A DNA stretch of 64,000 bases, taken from assembly GCA_963821935.1 (NCBI GenBank), contig CAWGFM010000001.1, positions 1 to 64,000 on the forward strand, read 5' to 3'. A model generated the notes under the pieces. The model was given only the letters and a program-made list of their open reading frames with translations, searched no databases and was not told where the DNA came from. This document shows positions 1 through 8,194 of the stretch, in pieces. This DNA is from JAOUEA01 sp963821935 (lineage in GTDB: Bacteria; Actinomycetota; UBA4738; HRBIN12). A program made the translations under genes and the position numbers. Each line of letters starts with the position of its first letter. Positions within the stretch are counted from its first letter, which is position 1.

Positions 1-155
1 GGCGTCGCCCAGCGGGATCAGCGTGGGAGCACGTCCGTCGGGTTCCACCCGGTGAAGTCTCGCACAGGGGTGTCGCAGGCTCGGGGTAGTGTCGCGGCAT
101 CCCCTAGGAAGGAGTCTCCCGGACCGACGAACTCGTTCCATCCGAAGGAGGAGCC

Positions 156-506
156 ATGGTGACGGTCAACGTCGTCGTGCTCGCCGGCACCGTCTCGGCC
201 GACCCGGTCGAGCGCAAGATGCCGTCGGGTGACGAGGTGACCGAGCTCAGGCTCTCCGTTCCGGAGGCGGGCAGACGCCTCCTCCCTCTCCCGGTCGCGG
301 CGTGGCACGCCACGGTCGGCCCCCAGGCAGTGCGCGGCATCGCCAAGGGCGACGAGGTGCTCGTTCACGGGCAGCTCGTTCGCCGGTTCTACCGGAGTGG
401 AGCCGGAGCTCGAAGCCTCACCGAGGTGGTGGCCAGCGGCATCAAGAAGCTGGAGCCGCCTCCGGATCAACACCAGGATCGATCGGTACGTCCAGCGGCA
501 TCATGA
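156..506 (+). CDS. ssb-like single-stranded DNA-binding protein
   Basis: A 116-residue protein with the OB-fold pattern of the SSB family: an N-terminal strand (NVVVLAGTVSADP), a central strand (ELRLSVPEAG), then KGDEVLVHGQLVRRFYRS near residues 64-81. SSB proteins coat single-stranded DNA during replication and repair. It is shorter than a housekeeping SSB and lacks the acidic C-terminal tip, so it is probably a paralogue (inference). A good Shine-Dalgarno (aaggagga) ends about 6 nt before the ATG, and a TAGTGT box lies at 87-92. The last 66 codons lie in a 400-bp repeat found again at 8260-8659. Its 3' end converges on a truncated DUF1015 gene. Confidence 0.75.
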   Translation: MVTVNVVVLAGTVSADPVERKMPSGDEVTELRLSVPEAGRRLLPLPVAAWHATVGPQAVRGIAKGDEVLVHGQLVRRFYRSGAGARSLTEVVASGIKKLEPPPDQHQDRSVRPAAS

Positions 507-707
507 CCATGCCGGTGAGGGGCTTGGGCCAGAAATAGGTCGACTTCTCCGGCAGGCGCTCCCCGCGTTCGATCACGGAACGGATCCGGTCTGGGGTCGT
601 GGGCGGCAAGAGGTAGGCGCCCACGGCCTCGCCGGACCGCACCGCTTCGTCGGCGGTCACGGCATCGTGGACGTATCGGAGGTCGCCACGTGGCACGCGC
701 CCGTCCA
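308..707. repeat. left copy of a perfect 400-bp direct repeat
   Basis: Compared base by base with 8260-8659, all 400 positions match with a constant offset of 7952 and no indel. The unit carries the 3' end of an ssb-like gene and the 3' end of a convergent DUF1015 gene. Homology stops abruptly at both edges. No transposase, integrase or terminal inverted repeat is visible. Confidence 0.97.
442..707 (-). pseudogene. truncated 3' end of DUF1015 family gene
   Basis: This carries the last 88 or so codons of a DUF1015 protein, identical to the C-terminus of the intact gene at 8394-9614 (ending PEKSTYFWPKPLTGMVMMPL then a short tail). Upstream of 707 the reading frame leaves the family sequence and has no supported start. 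It is a fragment created by the rearrangement that duplicated the 400-bp unit, not a functional gene. Confidence 0.9.
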
Positions 708-826
708 AGAGCCCGGCAGCTCGGATGGTCTCGGCTGTCTCAGGCACGGTGGCTTCGTTCCGTTCTTTGAGGCACCCAGTTGGCTTGTGAGAGCAAGGAG
801 ATGTGGGTATCAGTCGTGGCTATGCG

Positions 827-1060
827 TCACTCGTCGTCGCTGTGAGCCTTCACAGCATGCTGCAAGAGTGTGGATAGTTTCTCTGCCTCCTCCGGGGCCA
901 GGCTGATCGCCTCGTGAGGGTTCCGCTCGTTCTGAACGAGGACGAACCTGTGCCCTGACTCACTCTTCAAAGCCTCTACGGACAGAGGTCCTTCCTTGAA
1001 CTCTGCGATCGGTGAGAGCGCTTCCATCCTCGCGTACTCGACTGCCCCTGCATCCTCCAT
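827..1060 (-). CDS. small hypothetical protein
   Basis: A 77-residue acidic protein that I do not recognise. It starts at an ATG preceded by a strong Shine-Dalgarno (gaggaggag) at the right spacing, which decides this start over an upstream one. The sequence alternates short strands (GHRFVLVQNERN) with a C-terminal helix (PEEAEKLSTLLQHAVKAH), so it may be a small alpha/beta domain. No membrane segment or catalytic motif is visible. It lies at the left end of the accessory block and diverges from the hydrolase-cyclase gene. Confidence 0.6.
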   Translation of the reverse strand: MEDAGAVEYARMEALSPIAEFKEGPLSVEALKSESGHRFVLVQNERNPHEAISLAPEEAEKLSTLLQHAVKAHSDDE

Positions 1061-1198
1061 CCGGCTCCTCCTCAGAACACCACCACGAACAGGAAAACAG
1101 CACACCGACTAACACAAGTGACGATCCTCGGCCTCACAGGCGTGATCGGGGATACCTCTCGGGGGGTAGCGCGGCGGAGCGGCCTTCATACTGAGGGC

Positions 1199-2542
1199 GT
1201 GATTCCGGAAACCCTGTACGCCAAGACCAGCGACGATGTATGGATCGCCTATCACGCCGTGGGGACCGGTGGGCTGGATCTTATCCTTGTGAACGGCTGG
1301 GTCTCCCATCTCGAGGTCTACTGGGAGCAGCCGCGGTTCGCCAACATGCTCGGCAAGTTGGCACAGCATGCGCGCGTCATCAACTTCGACAAGCGGGGCA
1401 CCGGCCTGTCTGACCGGATCAGTCGCGTGCCCGATCTCGAGGCCAGGATGGATGACATCCGAGCCGTCATGGACGCTGCCGACAGTCGCCGGGCGGTGCT
1501 GCTCGGTTGGGGTGACGGCGCCGCGCTCGCGGGGCTCTTTGCGGCGACCTACCCGGATCGCGCTGCTGGATTGATCCTCAGCGGCGGGAACGCCCGCATG
1601 GCCTGGGCGCCCGACTACCCGTGGGGCCTGCCCCAAGATCGCTGGGACAGGGAACACGCCCGACTCGCTGAGATCTGGGGAAGTGAGCGGTTCGCCCGCG
1701 AATGGGCGGAGATGTCTTGGGTGCTGGAACCCGGTGACCTCGACGATCCAGATCTCTTGCGGTGGGTAGCGAGGTGGGCCCGGTACTCGGCAGCCCCTGG
1801 GGGCATGCTGGCCCTTGACGAGATGTGGTTCCAGACCGACGTGCGGGATGTCTTGTCCGCGATCCAGGTCCCTACGGCCGTCATCCACCCCGAGGGGGTA
1901 CAGGAAGAGGAATCCCGATGGGTTGCCGCGCAGATCCACGGCGCCGACCTGATCACCCTTCCCGGCGGACATCGGGTCCCGTGGATGGGCGATCTCGACG
2001 AGTTGAACGAGGTCGTGCATACCTTCGTCGCATCGATCGAGGTGCAGGAGGCTGCGTTCGATCGACTCCTCGCGACCGTCCTGTTCACCGACATCGTGGA
2101 CTCAACCAGCCAGAGCGCCGCGGTCGGAGACTCCGCCTGGCGCAAGCTGCAAGAAAGACATCACCAGATCGTCCGGGCTCAGCTTTCCCGGCACCGGGGT
2201 CGGGAGATCAAGACGATGGGAGATGGCTTTCTAGCTACCTTCGATGGTCCAGGTCGAGCCATCAAGTGTGCCCAGGCAATCACGCTGGCCGTGCGTTCCC
2301 TCGGGATCGAGATCAGGGCCGGTCTTCATACGGGTGAGATCGAGTTGCAGGATGAGGACATCGGGGGTATCGCGGTGGCGATCTGTGCGCGAGTCGGCGC
2401 CTTGGCGGCCCCGAGTGAGATCCTGGTCTCGAGCACCGTCAAGGACCTCGTCGTGGGGTCCGGCATCCTCTTCGAGGACCGCGGCGGCCATTCTCTCAAG
2501 GGGATCCCCGAGGAGTGGCGCCTCTACGCGGTCATGGCCTGA
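1199..2542 (+). CDS. alpha/beta hydrolase-like domain fused to class III adenylate/guanylate cyclase
   Basis: A two-domain protein of 447 residues. Residues about 1-280 have an alpha/beta hydrolase fold. Residues about 290-445 are a class III nucleotidyl cyclase with metal-binding Asp in LFTDIVDST (near 298) and MGDGFLATF (near 342), followed by RAGLHTGEIE. Such fusions are known in actinobacteria. They would make cAMP or cGMP, with the hydrolase domain acting as sensor or enzyme. The nucleophile elbow reads GWGDG where GxSxG is expected, so the catalytic Ser is Gly. A GTG start at 1199 is preferred: a CATACT -10-like box lies 6 nt upstream and the family N-terminus fits. A GTG at 1118 in frame is the alternative. 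Confidence 0.85.
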   Translation: MIPETLYAKTSDDVWIAYHAVGTGGLDLILVNGWVSHLEVYWEQPRFANMLGKLAQHARVINFDKRGTGLSDRISRVPDLEARMDDIRAVMDAADSRRAVLLGWGDGAALAGLFAATYPDRAAGLILSGGNARMAWAPDYPWGLPQDRWDREHARLAEIWGSERFAREWAEMSWVLEPGDLDDPDLLRWVARWARYSAAPGGMLALDEMWFQTDVRDVLSAIQVPTAVIHPEGVQEEESRWVAAQIHGADLITLPGGHRVPWMGDLDELNEVVHTFVASIEVQEAAFDRLLATVLFTDIVDSTSQSAAVGDSAWRKLQERHHQIVRAQLSRHRGREIKTMGDGFLATFDGPGRAIKCAQAITLAVRSLGIEIRAGLHTGEIELQDEDIGGIAVAICARVGALAAPSEILVSSTVKDLVVGSGILFEDRGGHSLKGIPEEWRLYAVMA

Positions 2543-2622
2543 GTTTGAATCGGGATGACCCCGGCTGACTCTGGCATCGACGGACTGTGGAGCCCCGTCG
2601 GCGAACGCGGCTACGCTCAGCC

Positions 2623-2718
2623 ATGCTCCCGATCCTCGTCCAGCACCTACCCCGTGCCCGTGAGCGGCTGGGTGTGAGCGAGGGCCACATGGCCAGTGCC
2701 CGGTGGACGACTTCATGA
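2623..2718 (+). pseudogene. XRE-type HTH gene remnant, copy A
   Basis: An open frame of 31 codons beginning MLPILVQHLPRARERLG, then a few HTH residues (VSEGHMA) before losing homology and stopping. Nearly the same start occurs at 6114 and 7041. Copy C continues into a recognisable helix-turn-helix (GISRPEYRELEAGK), which identifies the family. A TACGCT box at 2612-2617 lies 5 nt before the ATG, so the leaderless promoter is preserved although the gene is broken. Confidence 0.6.
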
Positions 2719-2834
2719 AGATCGAGCCGGGCAGGGCTAGGTCGGCGAACCTCGCGACAACACGCCTAAGGGCAGCAGCTGCCGGTCATCCGATATGTCT
2801 ACCGCCGCTTCGAGTCGCCAGACCGTCATGGGAA

Positions 2835-2860
2835 CGCCCCCGGCCGATTGGCCGAGGGCG
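2835..2860 (-). terminator. hairpin terminator of the secreted-protein gene
   Basis: Arms 2835-2845 and 2850-2860 pair over 11 positions with one mismatch around a GATT loop. It lies 25 nt beyond the stop codon of the minus-strand gene at 2886-3407. No long U-tract follows, as is common in GC-rich genomes. Confidence 0.55.
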
Positions 2861-2885
2861 CTTCCCTCATGGTCGACAAGTGGCC

Positions 2886-3407
2886 CTACGAGCCTTCGCC
2901 AGCGCCCTCTCCGCCTTCGCCCTCGCCTTCGCCAGAGCCCTCGCCTTCGCAATCGCTCACCCAGAAGGTCTTGTGTTTGGTGTCCGCACCGATCGAGCCC
3001 TCGGCGTGGACGGTGAGCTTGACGTGGAAGCCTTGCTGATCGTGGGCTGCCAGTCCTGCGTCTCCGATAGGTCCGGCGAGATCGACGTCCAAGGTCGCGT
3101 CGAGATCGTTCGCGCCTCCCGCTGGGTCTTCGCCGATGAACGTCGAGTCCTCGAACAGCACACCCTGCCCGCTGGGCGGACGCAACTCGAACGTGGCGGT
3201 TCCTGTCAGAGGACCCTCGTCGAAGCCCGCGAACTGGATCTGGAGCTGGCAGCCCGCGTGCGGTTGATTGCCGTTGGTGTCGTCGGAGGCTCCGCGCACC
3301 TTCACGGTTCCGTTGTTGCCGGGCGGGTTCCCGCCCCACGCGGTTGCCGCTGACACCGTGAGGACGCTAAGTGCGCCCACGACGATAAGAATCGGACGAA
3401 GCCTCAT
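2886..3407 (-). CDS. secreted hypothetical protein with Glu-Gly-rich tail
   Basis: A 173-residue protein with a clear signal peptide (MRLRP then a hydrophobic stretch ending near AATAWG, about residue 25). The mature part looks like a beta-rich extracellular domain (TATFELRPPSGQ, DATLDVDLAGP, FHVKLTVHAEG) with two Cys. It ends in a low-complexity Glu/Gly/Ser tail encoded by imperfect ccttcg-type hexamer repeats at about 2893-2955, prone to slippage. The start has Shine-Dalgarno gggaggaa. It is monocistronic with a hairpin terminator downstream. Function unknown. I see no LPXTG motif. Confidence 0.7.
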   Translation of the reverse strand: MRLRPILIVVGALSVLTVSAATAWGGNPPGNNGTVKVRGASDDTNGNQPHAGCQLQIQFAGFDEGPLTGTATFELRPPSGQGVLFEDSTFIGEDPAGGANDLDATLDVDLAGPIGDAGLAAHDQQGFHVKLTVHAEGSIGADTKHKTFWVSDCEGEGSGEGEGEGGEGAGEGS

Positions 3408-3742
3408 CCCTTCCTCCCGTTCCTAGCCTGCCGACCTCTGCCACCGGCCAGCCCGATTGGCGAACTCCCTCCTCCTCGTTATCGGCTCGCGGCTCTCGCT
3501 TCGGATAGCGGCCTTTCGCACCATTCTCGCGGCCGTTGGGCCAGGACCGATCGGTAGCCGGATGTCTCTCTCGAGATCGCCGAACACCCGCCTGACCACG
3601 GCCGTGCCCGAGATGGATCGGTGGAACGACCGGACGGACACGAGGTCAGGCTGCGACGGGCGGCGTAGAACCCGCGTTTGTTGCCTCCTAGCTGGAGGCC
3701 CATGGGTTAGGGTCGGCGTCACTTCGAGCGACCGGGGGACTG
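3408..3742. other. 335-bp intergenic region between divergent genes
   Basis: No convincing gene. It holds the upstream region of the secreted protein, a perfect 6-bp hairpin with 5-nt loop at 3683-3699, and a TAGGGT -10-like box at 3708-3713, 29 nt before the SHOCT gene. The rest shows nothing I can interpret. Confidence 0.5.
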
Positions 3743-4120
3743 ATGCTGGCCGAGTGGTCATTCGCCGACCTTCTGTGGGGCATGCTCGCCTTCTTCTTCT
3801 GGTTCCTGGCGATCTGGATCGTGATCACGATCTTCAGCGACATCTTTCGCCGCAGCGATCTGACCGGGGGTGAAAAGGCAGGCTGGATCTTCCTGTTGTT
3901 CATACTGCCGATCATCGGCGCTCTGATCTACATGAACAGCCGTCCGAAGGTGATGACCGAGCAGGACCGACTGATCGAGGAATCCCAGGAGGCGCAGCGC
4001 CGGTTCGAGGGCTACTCGGCAGCAGACGAGGTCGCCAAGCTCGCGAAGCTCCACGACGAGGGGAAGATCACCACAGAGGAGTACGCGCATCTGAAGCGCA
4101 AGGCGATGCTCCAGTTCTAG
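3743..4120 (+). CDS. PLDc_N/SHOCT-domain membrane protein
   Basis: A 125-residue protein with two membrane helices (about residues 10-30 and 48-65), the second followed by YMNSRPK as in PLDc_N proteins (phospholipase D N-terminal-type membrane anchors). The C-terminus (EVAKLAKLHDEGKITTEEYA, near 93-112) is a SHOCT domain, a short helical hairpin that often ends small bacterial membrane proteins and may mediate oligomerisation. The ATG is preceded by a purine-rich ggggga stretch. Such proteins are common in actinobacteria. Their biochemical role is unknown. Confidence 0.8.
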   Translation: MLAEWSFADLLWGMLAFFFWFLAIWIVITIFSDIFRRSDLTGGEKAGWIFLLFILPIIGALIYMNSRPKVMTEQDRLIEESQEAQRRFEGYSAADEVAKLAKLHDEGKITTEEYAHLKRKAMLQF

Positions 4121-4129
4121 TTCTCAGAC

Positions 4130-4262
4130 CCTCCCCGAGCTGGCTGACGCCAGCCACGGTTGTGCCCACCATTCGCGCCCACACCGCGCCGGAGAACAGA
4201 CCGAGGCCCGCGAGCAAGACGACGACGCCCACCGATCAGGTGGATCCATCCCCAGAGTCGTC
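4130..4262 (-). pseudogene. frameshifted remnant of a DUF7144-type membrane protein
   Basis: Read on the minus strand, one frame gives LWGWIHLIGG and, after a +1 shift, another gives VVVLLAGLGLFSGAVWARMVG then TVAGVS. Together these match the central helices of the small four-helix DUF7144 membrane family (remembered, not searched). There is no start codon context and neither end extends convincingly, so this is a decayed fragment between the SHOCT gene and the methyltransferase. Confidence 0.5.
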
Positions 4263-4528
4263 GAATCTCTTCGTCCTCGACTTTGCTGGAGCCGTGGTCG
4301 GGTCTAAGTGTCAGCCGGCAGAAGGCCCGATTGAACGTGGTTTCGACTACGTGTGACGCCGCTCGGAACGGGTTTCGCCGATTTCGGAACGTCACCCCGG
4401 TGAGTCGTTATCCTCCCACTGGTCAAGTCGAGGACAGACGAAAGGACCGGGGGCTACTCGGCTCCCGAGGTGGTCCCCGTAACTCTTTGGAACCGGCTGC
4501 GGATGCCCTGGCCCGATGAGGGACCGTC
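4263..4528. other. upstream region of the methyltransferase gene
   Basis: No gene is supported. A TATCCT box at 4409-4414 could be a -10 element for the methyltransferase, giving an untranslated leader of about 110 nt. Nothing else stands out. Confidence 0.35.
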
Positions 4529-5335
4529 GTGATGGACGAAGAGCTCTCGGGGTCGGACTCGGTCACGTCTCCCATGGACTACGACGCCGAACTGCGGCTG
4601 CTCAACGAAGTGTTACGCCTTGCCTACGGCATCGAACGGCACGACCGCGTCCTGGACGTCGGATGCGGAGCGGGACAGACGACCCGTGAGGTGGCGCGCA
4701 TGGCCGCCGAGGGCAGCGCGCTGGGCATCGACCTGTCCGCGGAGGCGATCGCCCGCGCCCGCGAGCTCGCTCAGGTGGAGGGGATCCGCAACGTGACGTT
4801 CGAACACGCCGACGCGCAGGCTGACCCGTTCCCCTCGGAGCGTTTCGACCTCGTCGTCAGCAGGTTCGGGACCATGTTCTTTCAGGACCCCGCCGCCGCG
4901 TTCGCCAACATCGAACGGGCTCTACGGCCCGCTGGCGGACTGGTGATGATGGTCTGGCAGGGACACGAACAGAACGAGTGGTCCGTAGCGATCGAGGAAG
5001 CCTTGGGGAACTCCAGAGACGCTCCGGCCTCTGAGGCACTCGATCCGTTCTCGATGGCCGATCCGGCGAAGGTCGAGGGAATCCTGGATGCGGCGGGCTT
5101 CACTGACGTCACCTTCACCGATGTCCAAAGGCCCATCCACTTCGGTCGAGACGTCGCGGCGGCGCTCGAGTGGATCCGCGGCTTCACGTGCACGAGAGAG
5201 GCGCTTGTGGGGCGGGACACGGCATCGGCGGACCGAGCACTCGGGCGCTTGCGAAAGACTCTCGGGGCGCACGCGAGCGGAGATGGCGTGTGGTTCGACT
5301 CGCGGGCCTGGATCGTGAAGGCACATCGTCTATGA
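4529..5335 (+). CDS. class I SAM-dependent methyltransferase
   Basis: A 268-residue protein with the Rossmann-type SAM fold. Motif I is VLDVGCGAGQTTRE (near 42-55), the acidic strand-2 residue is in GIDLSAEAI, motif II region HADAQADPF, and motif III is ERALRPAGGLVMMVWQG. It resembles UbiE/Methyltransf_11-type small-molecule methyltransferases. The substrate cannot be told from sequence. GTG at 4529 and ATG at 4532 are adjacent possible starts. It stands alone in the accessory block. Confidence 0.85.
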   Translation: MMDEELSGSDSVTSPMDYDAELRLLNEVLRLAYGIERHDRVLDVGCGAGQTTREVARMAAEGSALGIDLSAEAIARARELAQVEGIRNVTFEHADAQADPFPSERFDLVVSRFGTMFFQDPAAAFANIERALRPAGGLVMMVWQGHEQNEWSVAIEEALGNSRDAPASEALDPFSMADPAKVEGILDAAGFTDVTFTDVQRPIHFGRDVAAALEWIRGFTCTREALVGRDTASADRALGRLRKTLGAHASGDGVWFDSRAWIVKAHRL

Positions 5336-5575
5336 ACGGGATGGCAGATTGGGGCACAGAGCAGGATCAGCCGGCTGAACGACGCCAGCCAATGAAAGAA
5401 GGGTCCGGACCGCCGTCCAGGCCACGCTCGGCTGCTCGGGCGATCTTCGCTGATTCCCGCATCGGAGGATTGTGGGGAGGCAGCCGAAAGAGACGCCAGT
5501 CTTCCGCTTCGAGTCGAGCAAGGATCTCTCGATGAGGGTAGCCTCAATCCGTGCCCCGTCGGAGTCGATGTTCGC

Positions 5576-5593
5576 GCTCTCTCTAGACAGAGC
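5576..5593. promoter_or_regulatory. 18-bp near-palindrome upstream of a hypothetical gene
   Basis: GCTCTCTCTAGACAGAGC pairs with its own complement at 16 of 18 positions, centred on TCTAGA. It ends 5 nt before the GTG of the next gene, where an operator would sit. No regulator is assignable. Confidence 0.3.
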
Positions 5594-5598
5594 ACGCC

Positions 5599-6045
5599 GT
5601 GGGTGAGCCCATCCAGCGTTCGCTTTCCCGCACGAGATTGACTGACCTCTACCGCCAGTCCAGGCCCGAACCGATCGTGCCCTTCCCTCGGATGCTGGCG
5701 TCCATCTCCACCGACATCCACTATTCCTGCGGCCGGGGAACGCCTCAGATGCCTGACTTCGGATACTGCGAGACGGGATCGCCGCGTCTCATCGTTCAGG
5801 TTGCACCAGGCCCAGGCGACCGCAACTTCCCGGAGGTCCGCATAGACGTTCGCTGGACCTCGCATCGAGATGCGACAGGCTGGACCACCTCATCGGATGC
5901 CCAGGGACCGCGACACGGAGACTTCCTGAACGGCTGGACGCGTCGATCCCTTGTCTACCTGATCGACAAGTGCCTCGAAAACGAAGGCAAGTGCGGTCAG
6001 GTCAATGCGAAGGACTTCACCGGCGTCGCTCAGAAGGCTTACTGA
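5599..6045 (+). CDS. hypothetical protein
   Basis: A 148-residue open frame that I do not recognise. It has four Cys (YSCGRG, FGYCETG, DKCLENEGKCG), a Trp-rich middle and a basic N-terminus, and might be a secreted or disulfide-bonded protein, but no signal peptide is convincing from the GTG used here. There is no clear Shine-Dalgarno, so it may be spurious or start later (an ATG lies at residue 32). Context gives no function. Confidence 0.35.
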   Translation: MGEPIQRSLSRTRLTDLYRQSRPEPIVPFPRMLASISTDIHYSCGRGTPQMPDFGYCETGSPRLIVQVAPGPGDRNFPEVRIDVRWTSHRDATGWTTSSDAQGPRHGDFLNGWTRRSLVYLIDKCLENEGKCGQVNAKDFTGVAQKAY

Positions 6046-6113
6046 ACCACCCCACGACGCAACAACGGGTCAGCGACCGTTCGGAGCGTCGGCGAGTGCC
6101 GCTAGTGTCAACC

Positions 6114-6248
6114 ATGCTCCCCATCCTCGTTCAGCACCTGCCTCGCGACCGTGAGCGGCTGGGACTGAGCGAGGGTCACCTGCCTGGATACTCGGCATCT
6201 TCACCGACGCGGGAACGTGATGATCGTGAGCAGCCCGTAGAGCATTAG
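6114..6248 (+). pseudogene. XRE-type HTH gene remnant, copy B
   Basis: Begins MLPILVQHLPRDRERLGLS then EGHL, the same N-terminus as copies A and C. It then runs into unrelated sequence antisense to the 3' end of the membrane protein at 6201. A TAGTGT box at 6103-6108 lies 5 nt before the ATG, a preserved leaderless promoter. The upstream 25 nt also resemble copies A and C. Confidence 0.6.
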
Positions 6249-6890
6249 TCCGCCCGCCAGCACGAGGACGCCGACCCGCACCCGCAAGATCCTGAAGCGC
6301 TGTGACAACGCGAGCAGGAACAGGACGGTCGCCAGTACCACTGTCGTACGGATGTAGTCGTCGGCACGGCCCCGCGCGGCCGTGCCCTCGTCGAAGACAC
6401 GCCTGGCCACTCCGTTCAAATCCGAGCCTCTCTCGATCTCGGTATTGACGTACTCGGGCATGAAACTCGGGCCTGGTGGCGCGTCCGGGTTCGTGAAGGG
6501 GTCGGTGGCGAGCCACGCATCGAAGGCGACTTTGAACTCGGCACTGAAACGACGTTCGTACAATGCCGCCAACTCGGTTCGCCCCTCGTACCGCGCTTCG
6601 ATCCAGGTGTTGAATGTGGTGACGTCCAGGAGGCGCTGCTGTCCACCCAGCGTTAGGAGCTGATCGGCACGGATCCTGATCGCTGCGTCCTCGCCGTACA
6701 GCTCCGCCTGAAGGCCGTCCCATCTCGCCGCCTGGTACCCGCTCCAAGCGGTCGCGATCGCGACGACAGCGAGCAAGATCGCCTCCAAAATCTCGACGGA
6801 CCACTCGCGGCGGGATTTCGTGGACTGGGCGGGCGCGTCACTGCCCTCTGCTATCGCTCCAGCGATCTCGACATTGAGGTCTTCCGGCAT
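6201..6890 (-). CDS. three-helix membrane protein, DUF4337-like
   Basis: A 229-residue protein with one N-terminal membrane helix (ILEAILLAVVAIATAWSGY, near 34-52), a soluble middle of about 120 residues, and two C-terminal helices (near 184-201 and 207-225). The pattern AIATAWSGYQAARWDG and the layout recall the DUF4337 family of unknown function (recalled, not searched). Monocistronic. The ATG at 6890 is the first credible start. Its 3' end overlaps XRE remnant copy B on the other strand. Confidence 0.65.
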   Translation of the reverse strand: MPEDLNVEIAGAIAEGSDAPAQSTKSRREWSVEILEAILLAVVAIATAWSGYQAARWDGLQAELYGEDAAIRIRADQLLTLGGQQRLLDVTTFNTWIEARYEGRTELAALYERRFSAEFKVAFDAWLATDPFTNPDAPPGPSFMPEYVNTEIERGSDLNGVARRVFDEGTAARGRADDYIRTTVVLATVLFLLALSQRFRILRVRVGVLVLAGGLMLYGLLTIITFPRR

Positions 6891-7040
6891 CGGAACCTGG
6901 CGTTCAGGCTACCGCACGGCGGTAGCTCGACGCAGACATCGCCGCTGAGTGCGAACGCCAGGAGGGTGAAGGCTAGCCCCCAAGCCTGAGGCCATCTCGC
7001 ACATATCGAGCGCGTCGGCATCTTCGCCTAGCCTGGCCCG

Positions 7041-7202
7041 ATGCTCCCCATCCTCGTTCAACATCTACCCCGGGACCGTGAACGGCGGGCGTCAGTGTGG
7101 GACACATGGCCTGGCTCCTAGGGATCTCGCGCCCGGAGTATCGGGAGCTGGAGGCCGGGAAGGCTTCGATGATCGTCCCTTCCCACGCCGCCCTAGTTTG
7201 AC
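7041..7202 (+). pseudogene. XRE-type HTH gene remnant, copy C (frameshifted)
   Basis: Starts MLPILVQHLPRDRER. A single-base deletion relative to copies A and B then shifts the frame. In the other frame it continues VGHMAWLLGISRPEYREL and EAGK, a typical XRE-family helix-turn-helix, before stopping at 7200-7202. A TAGCCT box at 7029-7034 precedes the ATG by 6 nt. This longest copy identifies the other two. Confidence 0.65.
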
Positions 7203-7252
7203 AGGGTCCCTGGTGTGCGATACGCAGATTCTTGAAGCGAAAGGACACCGCC

Positions 7253-7546
7253 ATGGATGAAGGAACTGGCTCACAGCGGCACCCGGTCCGCGTATTGATC
7301 CGCGATGAGGAGGTCCATGACGTTTTGGCCCACTCGTGGATGCACGTCTCCTCCGAGGCCTCCGATAACGCCCAGGGCCACGGCTGGAAGTTCGAGCCCG
7401 GAAATCCCCAGGAAGGTGTCGAGGGCCAGGTCTACGTGATGAGCGTGCATCAGGGGGGCGACGAGGCCCAGATGAACCGAGGGAGCTGGCTTCGTCGGTT
7501 CGACCCTGACGACTTCGAGGGCGAGGGAGTCGGGGGGCTCTTCTGA
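7253..7546 (+). CDS. small hypothetical protein
   Basis: A 97-residue acidic, hydrophilic protein that I do not recognise (VRVLIRDEEVHDVLAHSWMH, then a Gly- and Asp-rich C-terminus). The ATG at 7253 is chosen because aaagga lies 8 nt upstream. An in-frame TTG at 7232 is less likely. No membrane segment, Cys cluster or enzyme motif is seen. It follows XRE remnant copy C, but nothing links the two. Confidence 0.5.
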   Translation: MDEGTGSQRHPVRVLIRDEEVHDVLAHSWMHVSSEASDNAQGHGWKFEPGNPQEGVEGQVYVMSVHQGGDEAQMNRGSWLRRFDPDDFEGEGVGGLF

Positions 7547-7840
7547 ATCCCGCCGGTCCCGACGATCTCGACGCTCAGGGGTTCAGCGCGGGCGTCCTCA
7601 AGCCCGACCTTAGCGGCAGTTGGACCCTCGAACTCGACGACAACCAGGGCTAGGACGACAGGTCCCGAGCGTGACCGGGGTGAGTCGAGCGACCGAACCA
7701 GGGCAACCCTCACCGGCACGTCGGTAGTCGGAGCGGTAAGGAAGTGGGCCGCCGCCGTTTCCGCAGACCCTCGCTTGACCTACAGAGATTGCGTGAGGTA
7801 GAACTCGTTGCCACTAGCGGTGGTTGGATCGGGGGCAGCA
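7547..7840. other. 294-bp intergenic region
   Basis: No gene is supported on either strand. Short open frames here have no Shine-Dalgarno and no recognisable motif. I see no strong hairpin or promoter. Confidence 0.4.
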
Positions 7841-8194
7841 GTGAAGCTGGTGCGAATGGCAATCTTCTCGGCGATCGCCGCCGTGACGCTCCTAGGGACT
7901 GTTCCTGCGATGGCAGACCCGCCGTCGACCAATCCGAACGTGAATCCCTTTACCTTCACCTGCGTCCGGGGGGCAGACACTTTGACCTTCCAGGCCACGG
8001 GGATTCTGCAGAGCGCTCAGGTAGCTGGCCAGCGCGTGGACGGGACCGGCGTCGTCGTCTTCAAGCGCCTCGTCATCGATGGCCAGCTCGTGTTCGAGGT
8101 GCCCGGACAAGCCAAGCGGTCCGACCTCTGGTCCTGCACCGTGGCGGAGGAGCTAACGTTTCTGCTCGATGTCTTCTTGACTCCTCGGAACTGA
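7841..8194 (+). CDS. secreted hypothetical protein
   Basis: A 117-residue protein with a signal peptide: VKLVRM, a hydrophobic core (AIFSAIAAVTLLGTVPAMA) and a likely cleavage after AMA near residue 22. The mature part has two Cys (FTFTCVRGAD and LWSCTVAEE) that could form a disulfide, with alternating beta-strand sequence. The GTG start follows a ggggg purine run. It is the last gene before the right 400-bp repeat. No known family recognised. Confidence 0.6.
   Translation: MKLVRMAIFSAIAAVTLLGTVPAMADPPSTNPNVNPFTFTCVRGADTLTFQATGILQSAQVAGQRVDGTGVVVFKRLVIDGQLVFEVPGQAKRSDLWSCTVAEELTFLLDVFLTPRN

Noticed and set aside
4882..5865. Long minus-strand open frame across the methyltransferase and the gap after it
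   Set aside because: It lies antisense to a well-supported methyltransferase, has no family motif, and its Arg/Ser-rich content is typical of the opposite strand of GC-rich genes.
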